Made by a program: the position numbers and the translations under genes. Below are positions 1 through 7,510 of a stretch of 21,150 nucleotides of DNA, one piece after another. Source of the stretch: an uncultured Oscillospiraceae bacterium (GTDB taxonomy: Bacteria; Bacillota; Clostridia; Oscillospirales; Oscillospiraceae); NCBI GenBank assembly GCA_934572365.1, contig CAKTKX010000005.1, forward strand, positions 1-21,150, read 5' to 3'. How positions within the stretch are numbered: the first letter of the stretch is position 1; the number at the start of each line of letters is the position of its first letter. The notes beneath the pieces are model-generated. The model searched no databases. It was not told where the DNA came from and saw only the letters and a program-made list of their open reading frames with translations.

Positions 1-1248
1 GGTCGCGTTTTGCAGCACGCAGCTGATATTGTCCCGCATGGTGCGGCGGCTGAGGGTCCGGGTGGGCATTCCGTCCAGACGAACCTCTCCGGCGGTGGGC
101 ATACGGAACCCCAGCAGCATCTGCACCAGGGTGCTTTTCCCCGAGCCGGTGCCGCCGATGACCGCCGCCTTCTGCCCCTTTTTTACGGAAAGGGTAACGT
201 CCTTCAGGGCAGCCTCCGCCGCGCCGTCGTAGAGGAAGGTCACATGGTCAAAGTCGATATCCCCGGACAGGGTGATGTCCTGCCGCTCGATGGGGTCGGC
301 CATGCCCTCGGCGTGAAGCACCTGCCCAATGCGCTTGGCCGCCACCTCGGCCTGGGGAAAGCTGATAATGGCAAACGCGCCGGTAATGACGCCCGCGGAA
401 ACAAGGGATACGTACTGGACAATGGCGAAAATATCGCCGCCGGTCAGACCGGTGGAGGTCTCCATCCGCCAGCCGCCCAAATACACGATCAGCACCGCCG
501 CCAGATTCAGCAGGAACGTCGCCAGCGGGGAAATGGCGCCCATGGCCACGTTGCCCCGGATGAAGCTGTCCACCATAATGCGGGTAGCCCCGGACACCCG
601 CTCATGCTCCCGCTTTTCGGAGTTGAACGCCCGGATGACCCGGATGCCCCGCAGACGCTCCCGCATGATCTCATTCTGCCGGTCAACGTACTTGTCGGAG
701 ATTTCCCAGATGCCGTCGATTCGTTTGCCGATGATCATGACGATCGCCAGAATCACGGGAACAAAGGCCAGCATGGTCAGCGACAGCGCCACGTCCTTGC
801 GAAGGGACAGCACCACGCCGCCCACAAACAGCACCGGAATGGTCACCACGGTGCCGGACAGCTCCGCCGCGATCCAGCTCACCACCTGCACGTCGTGGGA
901 GCAACGGGTCACGAGAGCCGCCGTTCCCAGCTCGCCGAATTCCTCGAAGCTCATCTGGTTGACCTTGCGGAACACGGCGGCGCGGACGTCGGCGCAGAAG
1001 GACGCCACCACGTCGTTGGAAATTTTCGCCCCCAAAATCACCGTTCCCAGTCCCACCAGCGCCACCGCCGCCATAATGGCGCAGCATTTGACGATGTAGG
1101 AAAAATCCGCCTGATAGACGCCCCGGTTGAGAATCTCGCTCATGATGGCGGGCAGCAGCAGGTCGCAGACGGTGGACACCGCCACGGCCACGGTGGCGGC
1201 GATCAGCCCCTTCCAATAGGGCTTCAGATATTGCATCATTTCTTTCAT
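1..1248 (-). CDS. ABC exporter half-transporter, TMD-NBD (3' end beyond window)
   Basis: This is a membrane-embedded multidrug/lipid-type ABC exporter subunit of the MsbA/MdlB class, which moves a substrate outward using ATP. The frame is open to the window edge, so 416 residues are seen and the C-terminal half of the nucleotide-binding domain is missing. Residues 1-310 are a six-helix transmembrane domain; its start, MKEMMQYLKPYWKGLI, is typical of exporter elbow helices. The ATPase domain starts near residue 330, has Walker A GGTGSGKST at 365-373 and reaches the Q-loop (VLQNA) near the edge. The ATG at 1248 has a GAGGT ribosome site 7 bases upstream. Such subunits usually work as heterodimers, so a partner gene may follow outside the window. 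Expression is probably controlled by the leader ORF and terminator just upstream. The family is certain; the substrate is unknown. Confidence 0.93.
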   Translation of the reverse strand, partial: MKEMMQYLKPYWKGLIAATVAVAVSTVCDLLLPAIMSEILNRGVYQADFSYIVKCCAIMAAVALVGLGTVILGAKISNDVVASFCADVRAAVFRKVNQMSFEEFGELGTAALVTRCSHDVQVVSWIAAELSGTVVTIPVLFVGGVVLSLRKDVALSLTMLAFVPVILAIVMIIGKRIDGIWEISDKYVDRQNEIMRERLRGIRVIRAFNSEKREHERVSGATRIMVDSFIRGNVAMGAISPLATFLLNLAAVLIVYLGGWRMETSTGLTGGDIFAIVQYVSLVSAGVITGAFAIISFPQAEVAAKRIGQVLHAEGMADPIERQDITLSGDIDFDHVTFLYDGAAEAALKDVTLSVKKGQKAAVIGGTGSGKSTLVQMLLGFRMPTAGEVRLDGMPTRTLSRRTMRDNISCVLQNAT

Positions 1249-1266
1249 TTTTCTACCTCAAACAAC

Positions 1267-1295
1267 AAAAAAAGGCCCAGGCCGAAGCCTGCGCC
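1267..1295 (-). terminator. intrinsic terminator in the 5' leader of the ABC exporter (attenuator)
   Basis: On the minus strand a 9-bp GC-rich stem with one G/G mismatch (arms at 1287-1295 and 1274-1282), closed by a UUCG tetraloop, is followed directly by seven T residues. It lies between the promoter at 1417-1445 and the exporter ATG at 1248, so it would stop transcription before the gene unless antitermination occurs. The exporter's ribosome site starts about 8 bases after the T-tract. Confidence 0.8.
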
Positions 1296-1320
1296 GCACA
1301 AATAGCCCGTGCCGGTATTC

Positions 1321-1383
1321 CTACCGCACAGTTACCCCCGGAGCAAGTCTTCTGCCGCAAACGTTCCAGCCGTTCTTCAACAT
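1321..1383 (-). CDS. 20-residue leader peptide of the ABC exporter
   Basis: This small ORF, MLKNGWNVCGRRLAPGVTVR, has an AAAGGAGG ribosome site eight bases before its ATG and sits about 28 bases downstream of a consensus -10 box. Its stop codon lies inside a second hairpin (1309-1329, arms pairing CGGTA with TACCG plus GTG with CAC across a one-base bulge). An intrinsic terminator follows at 1267-1295. The order promoter, strong ribosome site, tiny ORF, hairpins, terminator, ABC exporter is that of ribosome-mediated attenuation, as established for bmrB-bmrCD in Bacillus subtilis, where translation inhibitors stall the leader ribosome. That this peptide senses a drug is inference. The peptide has no recognised homologue. 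It could also be a non-functional ORF in an attenuator that responds to another signal, but its ribosome site is among the best in the window. Confidence 0.65.
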   Translation of the reverse strand: MLKNGWNVCGRRLAPGVTVR

Positions 1384-1416
1384 ATTCACTTCCTCCTTTC
1401 TCATAATTATGAACAT

Positions 1417-1445
1417 ATCATAACATGCCGATTTTGCTTTGTCAA
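1417..1445 (-). promoter_or_regulatory. sigma-A promoter of leader peptide and ABC exporter
   Basis: The minus strand carries TTGACA (1445-1440), a 17-base spacer and TATGAT (1422-1417). This is a near-perfect housekeeping promoter, placed so that transcription starts around 1410, just upstream of the leader ORF. Confidence 0.88.
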
Positions 1446-1466
1446 CCAATATTCTCCAGTTCCAGC

Positions 1467-1524
1467 GGTGGATAAGCCGGGTTTATTCACACCGTTATAC
1501 ACAGTTTCCACAATTTTATCCACA
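1467..1524. promoter_or_regulatory. cluster of DnaA-box-like 9-mers
   Basis: On the plus strand are TTATTCACA (1483-1491), TTATACACA (1495-1503) and TTATCCACA (1516-1524, the perfect consensus). A weak GTTTCCACA (1504-1512) lies between them, and on the opposite strand TTATCCACC reads from 1475 to 1467. Three match the relaxed consensus TTWTNCACA. They fill the gap between the tsaD terminator and the exporter promoter, and AT-rich sequence lies at 1565-1640. The arrangement resembles the boxes upstream of dnaA in Firmicutes, but no dnaA or dnaN is in the window. It may be a DnaA-binding cluster, a displaced origin element or a regulatory site. Confidence 0.7.
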
Positions 1525-1636
1525 GCCGATATACATAACAACCGTCAAAATCCGCTGCGCTCCTGAAAATGTAATGTTTTTGTAATCTTTAGTTACAGTT
1601 TAGTTTACATCCACCGTATATTCGTCAATATTCATG

Positions 1637-1664
1637 CAAAAGGGGGAGACTTCCCGTCTCCCCC
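1637..1664 (-). terminator. intrinsic terminator of the cysS-polA-rimI-tsaD operon
   Basis: A perfect 9-bp stem (GGGGGAGAC at 1642-1650 with GTCTCCCCC at 1656-1664) begins 5 bases after the tsaD stop codon and is followed on the minus strand by TTTTGCAT. It closes the operon. The U-tract is short but the stem is very stable. Confidence 0.85.
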
Positions 1665-1669
1665 CTATC

Positions 1670-2695
1670 TCATAGTTCTTCTCCCAGAATGGACTTGGTG
1701 GCGTAGGCGTTCAGGCTCATATCCGCCACATGTCCTGCCCTGTACTCGTAATATGCCTGTGCGCCGATCATGGCGCCGTTGTCCCCGCACAGATGCAGCG
1801 GCGGCAGGTACACCTCCGCCCCCAGCTTCTCCGCCGCCGCGAGGATGTCCGCGCGGATGCGGGAATTGGCGGCAACGCCACCGGCCACGGCAATTTTCCG
1901 GTAGCCGGTCTGTTCCAGCGCCATCACCGCCCGGGGTACCAGCGTATCGGACACCGCCGCGGAAAAGGCGGCACAGAGACTGGGAATGTCCAACTCCTCC
2001 CCCACCTGTTCGGCATGGTGAATCAGGTTCAAGGCTGCGGTTTTCAGCCCGGAAAAGCTCATATTGTAGGGATTTTCGCCGGGCTTGCTCCGGGGAAGGA
2101 CGTATTTTGTCTCGTCTCCCTGCCTTGCGGCCTTGTCCAGCGCCGCGCCGCCGGGATAGGGCATTCCCAGCACCCGGGCGACCTTGTCAAAGGATTCTCC
2201 CGCCGCGTCATCCAGGGTCGTACCGAGGATGTTCATGTCCGTGTAGTCCTTGACCTCCACGATCATCGTGTGGCCGCCGGACACCACCAGGCACAGAAAC
2301 GGCGGTTCCAGCTCGGGATAGGCGATGTAATTGGCGGCGATATGCCCCCGGATGTGGTGAACCGGGATCAGGGGCTTCCCCAGCGCCAGCGCCGCCGCCT
2401 TGGCAAAATTCACGCCCACCAGCACCGCACCGATCAGCCCGGGGGCGTAGGTCACGGCCACGGCGTCGATGTCGCTTCTGAATAGCCCCGTCCGCGCCAG
2501 CGCCTGATCCGCCAGACCGTAGATGGCTTCAATGTGCTTCCGGGACGCGATCTCCGGCACCACGCCGCCGTAAATGCGGTGCAGATCGACCTGAGACGCG
2601 ATGCAGTCCGTCAGAACCTCCCGTCCGTCCCGGACAATGGCCACGGCGGTTTCGTCACAAGAGGACTCCACAGCTAAAATGTTCAAATTTCCCAC
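1670..2695 (-). CDS. tsaD: tRNA N6-adenosine threonylcarbamoyltransferase TsaD
   Basis: TsaD transfers the threonylcarbamoyl group from threonylcarbamoyl-AMP to A37 of tRNAs that read ANN codons, acting in the cytoplasm with TsaB and TsaE. The 341-residue length is normal for the Kae1/Qri7/YgjD family. The N-terminal ASKHA fold begins with ILAVESSCDET. The metal-binding HxxxH is at His114-His118 in VHHIRGHIAANY, followed by the SGGHT phosphate loop and DDAAGESFDKVARVLG. The start overlaps the rimI end by 13 bases, so the two are probably translationally coupled. It is the last gene of the operon. tsaB and tsaE, often next to rimI-tsaD in other bacteria, are not in this window. All core motifs are intact, so the call is secure. 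Confidence 0.98.
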   Translation of the reverse strand: MGNLNILAVESSCDETAVAIVRDGREVLTDCIASQVDLHRIYGGVVPEIASRKHIEAIYGLADQALARTGLFRSDIDAVAVTYAPGLIGAVLVGVNFAKAAALALGKPLIPVHHIRGHIAANYIAYPELEPPFLCLVVSGGHTMIVEVKDYTDMNILGTTLDDAAGESFDKVARVLGMPYPGGAALDKAARQGDETKYVLPRSKPGENPYNMSFSGLKTAALNLIHHAEQVGEELDIPSLCAAFSAAVSDTLVPRAVMALEQTGYRKIAVAGGVAANSRIRADILAAAEKLGAEVYLPPLHLCGDNGAMIGAQAYYEYRAGHVADMSLNAYATKSILGEEL

Positions 2696-3123
2696 TCCTT
2701 TCTCAGGATGAGAGCGTCTTCTTTGGGATTATGATAGTAATTTCGGCGGGTTCCCACGAGGACAAACCCCAGCGATTCGTATAGGGCGCGGGCAGCGTCG
2801 TTGGATGCGCGAACCTCCAGGGTCAAACGTCGGCTCCCCCGCTGTTTCAGTTCCCCGATCAAGGCCAGAATCAACGCCCGAGCAACGCCCCGCCGCCGAA
2901 AGTCCGGGTGGACGGCGACATTCATCATGTCCGTCTCGTCCAGCACCGTCTGGGAGCCGACGTAGCCCGCCACCGTTTCGCCGTCCAGCGCCACCAGCCA
3001 GCAGGAAAGGGGATTTTCCAGCTCGGAAGCGACGCTTTTTTCGCTCCACGGGTCGGAGAAGCAAACTTTTTCCAGCGCCGCAACCTGGGGGACGTGCTCC
3101 GCCGTCATGTGCGCAATTCTCAT
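2683..3123 (-). CDS. rimI: ribosomal-protein-alanine N-acetyltransferase RimI
   Basis: This is a GNAT-fold acetyltransferase that uses acetyl-CoA to acetylate a protein N-terminus, classically that of ribosomal protein S18. The 146-residue form starts at MRIAHMT. That ATG overlaps the polA stop as ATGA, and a longer in-frame extension upstream would lie entirely inside polA. The acetyl-CoA pyrophosphate loop is RRRGVAR (76-82). The RimI-typical LEVRASN (102-108), LYESLGF (114-120) and tyrosines 129-130 all follow. Placement directly before tsaD is a classic bacterial association, which strengthens the name over a generic GNAT. The true protein substrate in this organism is inferred, not shown. 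Confidence 0.93.
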   Translation of the reverse strand: MRIAHMTAEHVPQVAALEKVCFSDPWSEKSVASELENPLSCWLVALDGETVAGYVGSQTVLDETDMMNVAVHPDFRRRGVARALILALIGELKQRGSRRLTLEVRASNDAARALYESLGFVLVGTRRNYYHNPKEDALILRKEWEI

Positions 3124-5648
3124 TTTGCCTCGTACCAGCTCTTTCCGAATTTTGCCTCCGCCGTCAGCGGCACGCTGAGAGACGCCACGTTTTCCATCTC
3201 CCGGCTGACCAGCGCCGCGACCTCTTGGGCAATGCCCTCCGGGCATTCCACGATCAGTTCGTCGTGTACCTGCAAAAGCAGCTTTGCGTCGGGATATTGT
3301 TCGTTCAGGGCGTTTTCCACCCGGATCATGGCAAGCTTGATTAGGTCTGCCGCCGTACCCTGAATGGGCGTGTTCAGCGCAATGCGCTCCGCACCGCTGC
3401 GGACGTTGAAATTGCTGCTTTTCAGCTCCGGAATATACCGACGGCGGCCGTACAGCGTTTCTGTGTAGCCGATTTCCCGGGCATCCGCCACCACCTTGTG
3501 CATGTATTCCTTCACGCCCCGGTAGTTGTTCAGATAATTGTCGATATACGCCCGGGCTTCGTAGCGGGAAACCCCGATGTCCTCCGCCAGGGAAAACTCG
3601 GAAATGCCGTAGACAATACCGAAATTGACGGCCTTGGCATGGCGGCGCTGCAAGGGCGTGACCTCCTCCACCGGCACGCCGAACACCTGGGCGGCCGTGG
3701 CCGTGTGGATGTCCACATGATCGCAGAACGCCTTGCGCATGGCGTCGTCACCGGCGATATGCGCAAGCACCCGCAGCTCGATCTGGCTGTAGTCCGCATC
3801 CACCAGCACGCAGCCGGGCTTGGGAATGAACATTTTCCGGATTTCCGCGCCCAGATCCGTACGGACTGGGATATTCTGGAGATTGGGTTCCGTAGAGGAC
3901 AGCCGTCCCGTCGCCGTTACCAGATTCTGGAAGGTGGTGTGGATCCGCCCGTCCTCCCGGATTTCCTTCATCAGGCCGTCGGCGTAGGTGGATTTCAGCT
4001 TGGTCAGCATCCGGTAATCCATGATAGCCGGGACGATGGGGTGTTTGTTTTTCAGTTTTTCCAGAACTTCCGCATTGGTGGAATAGCCGGTTTTCGTCTT
4101 TTTCACCGGAGGAAGCCCCAGTTTTTCAAACAGCAGCTCTCCCAGCTGACGGGTGGAATTGATGTTGAATTCCCCGCCGGAATAGGAGAAGATCAGGGTC
4201 TCACCGTCCGTGATCCGCCGGGAAAGCATGTCGCCGAATTGCTTTAGCTGCTCCCGGTCGATGCAGATGCCCCGGTTTTCCATGCGGTAAAGCACCCGGC
4301 ACAGGGGAAACTCGATCTCCCGGTAAAGCCTCTCCATACCGTTCTTTTCCAGCTCCCCGGAAAGCACCGGCCACAGGTGCCACACGGCTTCGGCGCAGGC
4401 CGCCGCGTCGGCGTCCTCCACGCTCAGCCCCAGATAGTTGGTCGCGAGCTTGGAGACAGTGTAATCAGAGGAGGAGGGATTCAGGTCATAGGCCGCCAGC
4501 GCCGTATCGAAGACGCACTCCCCCGACTGTATCCCCAGCTCGTCCAGCCGGTGCATGACCGCTTTGCTGTCGTGGAAAATCAGTTGCTTCCCGGCAAGGG
4601 ACAGCTGTCCCATTTGGGCTTCCATGGGCGTCAGGGCGCAGACGCCCTCCCCCCAGGCAAGACCCACACTGCCGTCCCCCGCAAGGTACACGGCGCAGCT
4701 TTCCACATCGGCGGGCATATCCTCCCGCCGGGGAAGGGGCTGCACCCTCCGCTCCGGCTTGGGAGCGTCCGCCGCCGCGCCCCGCAGACCGTATTTGTCG
4801 ATCAGCCGCACAAATTCCAGTTTCTGGAACAGTTGGTACAGCTCCACCCGGTTATAAGGCTGAACAATGGCATCCCGCGGCGCAAAATCGATGGGCGCTT
4901 CCGGGCGAATGGTGGCAAGGTCGAAGGAAAGATAGGCATTCTCCTTCCCCGCTTCCAGCTTTTCCCGGAGCTTGGGGCGGATGGAGGGGTCGTCCAGATG
5001 GGCATAAACCCCGTCCAGACTGCCAAATTTTTCCAGCAGTTCCTTGGCGGTCTTGGGGCCGACGCCCGCCACCCCCGGAATATTGTCGGAGGAATCCCCC
5101 ATGAGGGCTTTCAGGTCGATGAGCCTTTTCGGCTCAAAGCCGTATTCCTCCCGGAATTTTTCTTCGTCGAACAGCGTGGTCGTGGTCTGCCCCGGCTTGG
5201 AGATCACCAGCTTGACATGGACATTTTCGTCGATCAGCTGGAGGGAATCCCGGTCGCCGGTGACGATCACGCACTCCCAGTCCTGCCGGGAGCAGATTTT
5301 GCCCACGGTGCCGATGACATCATCGGCTTCCCAGCCCTGGCATTCGTAAATGGGAATGTTCATCGCCCGCAGAACGTCCTTCATAATGGGCATCTGCTGC
5401 GCCAGCTCCTCAGGCATGGCATGGCGGGTAGCCTTGTAGCCGTCGTATTTCAGATGCCGGAAGGTGGGGCCGTGGAGGTCAAAGGCCACGCACACCGCCT
5501 CGGGCTGTTCCTCCTTCTCCATCCGTTCCAGAATGTTGAGGAAGCCGTAAATGGCGTGGGTATACAGCCCGTCCCGGGTGGTTAGGGGCTTGACGCCGAA
5601 ATAGGCGCGATTAATGACGCTGTTGCCGTCCAGGATCAGCAGCTTCAT
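3120..5648 (-). CDS. polA: DNA polymerase I
   Basis: DNA polymerase I fills gaps and removes RNA primers during lagging-strand synthesis and repair. With the chosen start the protein has 842 residues: a 5'-3' exonuclease/flap nuclease domain (1-290), a middle 3'-5' exonuclease-like domain (310-430) and the family A polymerase (about 440-842). Polymerase motif A is VDADYSQIELR with catalytic Asp617, motif B RRHAKAVNFGIVYG lies near 668, and motif C is QVHDE with His795-Asp796-Glu797. The middle domain lacks the FDTE-type exonuclease motif, as in Bacillus and Taq enzymes, so proofreading is probably absent. The ATG at 5648 is preferred because it overlaps the cysS stop (ATGA) and has GGAG six bases upstream. 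An ATG at 5660 would add four residues but has a poor ribosome site. Both neighbours overlap, which suggests coupled translation. Confidence 0.98.
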   Translation of the reverse strand: MKLLILDGNSVINRAYFGVKPLTTRDGLYTHAIYGFLNILERMEKEEQPEAVCVAFDLHGPTFRHLKYDGYKATRHAMPEELAQQMPIMKDVLRAMNIPIYECQGWEADDVIGTVGKICSRQDWECVIVTGDRDSLQLIDENVHVKLVISKPGQTTTTLFDEEKFREEYGFEPKRLIDLKALMGDSSDNIPGVAGVGPKTAKELLEKFGSLDGVYAHLDDPSIRPKLREKLEAGKENAYLSFDLATIRPEAPIDFAPRDAIVQPYNRVELYQLFQKLEFVRLIDKYGLRGAAADAPKPERRVQPLPRREDMPADVESCAVYLAGDGSVGLAWGEGVCALTPMEAQMGQLSLAGKQLIFHDSKAVMHRLDELGIQSGECVFDTALAAYDLNPSSSDYTVSKLATNYLGLSVEDADAAACAEAVWHLWPVLSGELEKNGMERLYREIEFPLCRVLYRMENRGICIDREQLKQFGDMLSRRITDGETLIFSYSGGEFNINSTRQLGELLFEKLGLPPVKKTKTGYSTNAEVLEKLKNKHPIVPAIMDYRMLTKLKSTYADGLMKEIREDGRIHTTFQNLVTATGRLSSTEPNLQNIPVRTDLGAEIRKMFIPKPGCVLVDADYSQIELRVLAHIAGDDAMRKAFCDHVDIHTATAAQVFGVPVEEVTPLQRRHAKAVNFGIVYGISEFSLAEDIGVSRYEARAYIDNYLNNYRGVKEYMHKVVADAREIGYTETLYGRRRYIPELKSSNFNVRSGAERIALNTPIQGTAADLIKLAMIRVENALNEQYPDAKLLLQVHDELIVECPEGIAQEVAALVSREMENVASLSVPLTAEAKFGKSWYEAK

Positions 5649-7060
5649 ACTTTTCTCCATTTCGCGCCCTGGGGCGTGTCGATGATCTCAATGCCCTTCG
5701 CTTTCAGCTCGTCCCGGATGCGATCCGCTTCGGCAAAGTTCTTCGCCTTCTTTGCCTCGGTTCTGGCGGCGACCAGCGCGTCGATCTCCGGATCGGCGGA
5801 CGCCTGCTCCTCCTGCACCTGCTTCTCCCGCAGTGCCTCGGCGGCGGACAGCAGATTCAGGGACAGCACCCGGTCAAAGTCGGCAATGGCCGCCAGCTTG
5901 GTGGCATCGTTGCACTTGGCCTTCAGCACATCGTACAAGGCGGTGACGGCCACGGAGGAATTCAGGTCGCCGTTCAGAGCGCCCACAAAGCGCTCCTTCA
6001 GCTTGTTGAACGCGTCGGCATCCACCTCGCCGTCGTCCTTGAGAGCGGCGATCTTGGCGATCAGCTTATCGTAAGCTGCAACGGCGTTATCCAGATTTTC
6101 CCAGCTGAATACCAGATTCCGGCGGTAGTGGCTCTGCAGGCAGAACAGCCGGTAGGCCATGGGGTCGTAGCCCTTCTGCTCCAGCAGACTCACAGTGAGG
6201 AATTCGCCTTTTGATTTGCTCATTTTGCCGCTGTCCGTATTCAGATGGTGGACATGGAACCAGTAATTGCACCACTTGTGACCCAGATAGCTTTCAGACT
6301 GGGCAATCTCGTTGGTGTGGTGGGGGAAGGCGTTGTCAATGCCGCCGGCATGGATGTCAAGATTCTCCCCCAGATGCTTGATGGAGATGCAGGAGCATTC
6401 GATATGCCAGCCGGGATAACCCACGCCCCAGGGGGAGTCCCATTTCAGCGCCTGATCCTCAAATTTGCTCTTGGTGAACCAGAGGACGAAGTCGTTCTTG
6501 TTCTTCTTGTTGGTGTCCTCTTCCACGCCCTCCCGGACGCCCACCGCAAGATTCTCCTCGTCGTGGTCGTTGAAGACGTAATACTGCTTCAACGTGGAAG
6601 TGTCAAAGTACACGTTGCCCCCGGCGATATAGGCGCAGCCTTTGTCCAGAAGGGTTTGCACCATATGAATATATTCGCTGATGCAGTTGGTCGCAGGCTC
6701 CACCACGTCGGGACGCTTGATGTTCAGCTTGTCGCAGTCGGCAAAAAAGGCGTCGGTGTAGTATTTTGCGATCTCCATGACGGTCTTGTGCTCCCGCCGG
6801 GCGCCCTTGAGCATTTTGTCCTCGCCAGTGTCGGCGTCGGAGGCCAGATGGCCAACGTCGGTGATGTTCATGACCCGCTTGACGTTGTAGCCCAGATACC
6901 GCAGGGACTTTTCCAGCACATCCTCCATAATATAGGTGCGCAGATTGCCGATGTGGGCATAGTGGTACACCGTAGGGCCGCAGGTGTACATTTTCACCAG
7001 GTTGGGGTCGTTGGGAACGAACAGCTCCTTTTTATGGGTCAGGGAATTGTACAGATACAT
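5645..7060 (-). CDS. cysS: cysteinyl-tRNA synthetase
   Basis: CysRS charges tRNA-Cys with cysteine in the cytoplasm. The 471-residue class I synthetase starts MYLYNSLTHKKELF. The HIGH-type signature is HIGN at 36-39 and KMSKS is at 279-283. The zinc ligands are Cys27 (TCGPTVY), Cys222 (WHIECSC), His247 and Glu251 (HHTNE). The C-terminal helical anticodon-binding region ends RDELKAKGIEIIDT, typical of the family. The ATG at 7060 has GGAGG eight bases upstream. An in-frame ATG at 7075 would place that ribosome site inside the coding sequence, so I reject it. A T-box leader directly upstream explains regulation by uncharged tRNA-Cys. It is the first gene of the cysS-polA-rimI-tsaD operon, so these replication and tRNA-modification genes may fall partly under the same control. 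Confidence 0.98.
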   Translation of the reverse strand: MYLYNSLTHKKELFVPNDPNLVKMYTCGPTVYHYAHIGNLRTYIMEDVLEKSLRYLGYNVKRVMNITDVGHLASDADTGEDKMLKGARREHKTVMEIAKYYTDAFFADCDKLNIKRPDVVEPATNCISEYIHMVQTLLDKGCAYIAGGNVYFDTSTLKQYYVFNDHDEENLAVGVREGVEEDTNKKNKNDFVLWFTKSKFEDQALKWDSPWGVGYPGWHIECSCISIKHLGENLDIHAGGIDNAFPHHTNEIAQSESYLGHKWCNYWFHVHHLNTDSGKMSKSKGEFLTVSLLEQKGYDPMAYRLFCLQSHYRRNLVFSWENLDNAVAAYDKLIAKIAALKDDGEVDADAFNKLKERFVGALNGDLNSSVAVTALYDVLKAKCNDATKLAAIADFDRVLSLNLLSAAEALREKQVQEEQASADPEIDALVAARTEAKKAKNFAEADRIRDELKAKGIEIIDTPQGAKWRKV

Positions 7061-7116
7061 GTTTCTTTCCTCCATTTATAATAATGTAGCGCGTACTTAC
7101 TTTTTTATACCGTCAC

Positions 7117-7153
7117 AAAAAGAAAACGCCCCTTGTAACTGCATACAAGAGGC
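7117..7153 (-). terminator. terminator of the cysS T-box
   Basis: A 10-bp stem (GCCTCTTGTA at 7153-7144 with TACAAGGGGC at 7137-7128, one G-U pair) with a six-base loop is followed by GTTTTCTTTTT. The 5' arm lies next to the T-box sequence, as needed for the alternative antiterminator fold. Confidence 0.9.
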
Positions 7154-7316
7154 GGGCATAGCTCGCGGTTCCACTCTCATTTATCACTTTTTCCGACGCT
7201 TTCGCTCCCGGACGCACCTTCCCGCGCACGACACCGCCCGGGCTTTCAGCCACCGACCCGGACTCTCTTAGGGTGCGAAGCACGGTACTCTTTCCGTTCA
7301 TCGCGATATTGAGTTC
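7117..7316 (-). promoter_or_regulatory. T-box riboswitch leader of cysS
   Basis: The untranslated leader carries the hallmark T-box sequence TGGAACCGCG (7173-7164), preceded by GAGAG and followed by an intrinsic terminator. Upstream, AAAGAGTA, AGAGAG and a GGTGGCTGAAAGCC hairpin match the Stem I elements of T-boxes. A UGC cysteine codon at 7216-7214, in the context GAAGGUGCGUCC, is the likely specifier. This fits the gene served, although a second UGC lies 13 bases earlier. Uncharged tRNA-Cys should stabilise the antiterminator and allow cysS transcription. Confidence 0.93.
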
Positions 7317-7322
7317 CCGAGT

Positions 7323-7352
7323 ATTTTACCATTGAATAGCCTCTATTGTCAA
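7323..7352 (-). promoter_or_regulatory. promoter of the cysS operon
   Basis: TTGACA (7352-7347), an 18-base spacer and TAAAAT (7328-7323) on the minus strand, just upstream of the T-box. The -10 is preceded by TGG, a partial extended -10. It is back to back with the promoter of the SH3 lipoprotein. Confidence 0.78.
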
Positions 7353-7446
7353 GTCTTGGCAGGAAATTTGCCGATTTCATTTCCCCCTTTTCGCCCTGCA
7401 AAACCGTGGAAAACGCTGGAAATCACATTAAGAAATTCTTATCCTA

Positions 7447-7475
7447 TTGACACTTCCCCCCTTTCCCGCTATAAT
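7447..7475 (+). promoter_or_regulatory. sigma-A promoter of the SH3-domain lipoprotein gene
   Basis: A perfect TTGACA (7447-7452), a 17-base spacer and a perfect TATAAT (7470-7475) lie about 35 bases before the start codon. This predicts strong constitutive expression of the gene at 7511. Confidence 0.92.
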
Positions 7476-7510
7476 ATGTTAGAGAAATGAGACGAAAGTG
7501 AGGTTACGCC

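Noticed and set aside
10..1305. 431-codon open frame on the plus strand at the left edge
   Set aside because: It is antisense to the ABC exporter, whose Walker A, Q-loop and promoter are clear. The His/Gln/Gly-rich translation has no domain.
1309..1566. 85-codon plus-strand ORF between the ABC exporter and tsaD
   Set aside because: It crosses the leader peptide, promoter and DnaA-box cluster on the other strand and has no ribosome site or family pattern.
2683..3246. 187-residue longer form of RimI
   Set aside because: The extra 41 residues lie inside the polA coding region and do not fit the GNAT fold; the ATGA overlap with the polA stop marks the real start.
4377..5585. 402-codon plus-strand frame opposite polA
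   Set aside because: Shadow of polA; no ribosome site and no recognisable protein features.
7113..7301. 62-codon minus-strand ORF upstream of cysS
   Set aside because: It lies within the T-box leader and runs through the T-box sequence and terminator, so the RNA structure explains the sequence.
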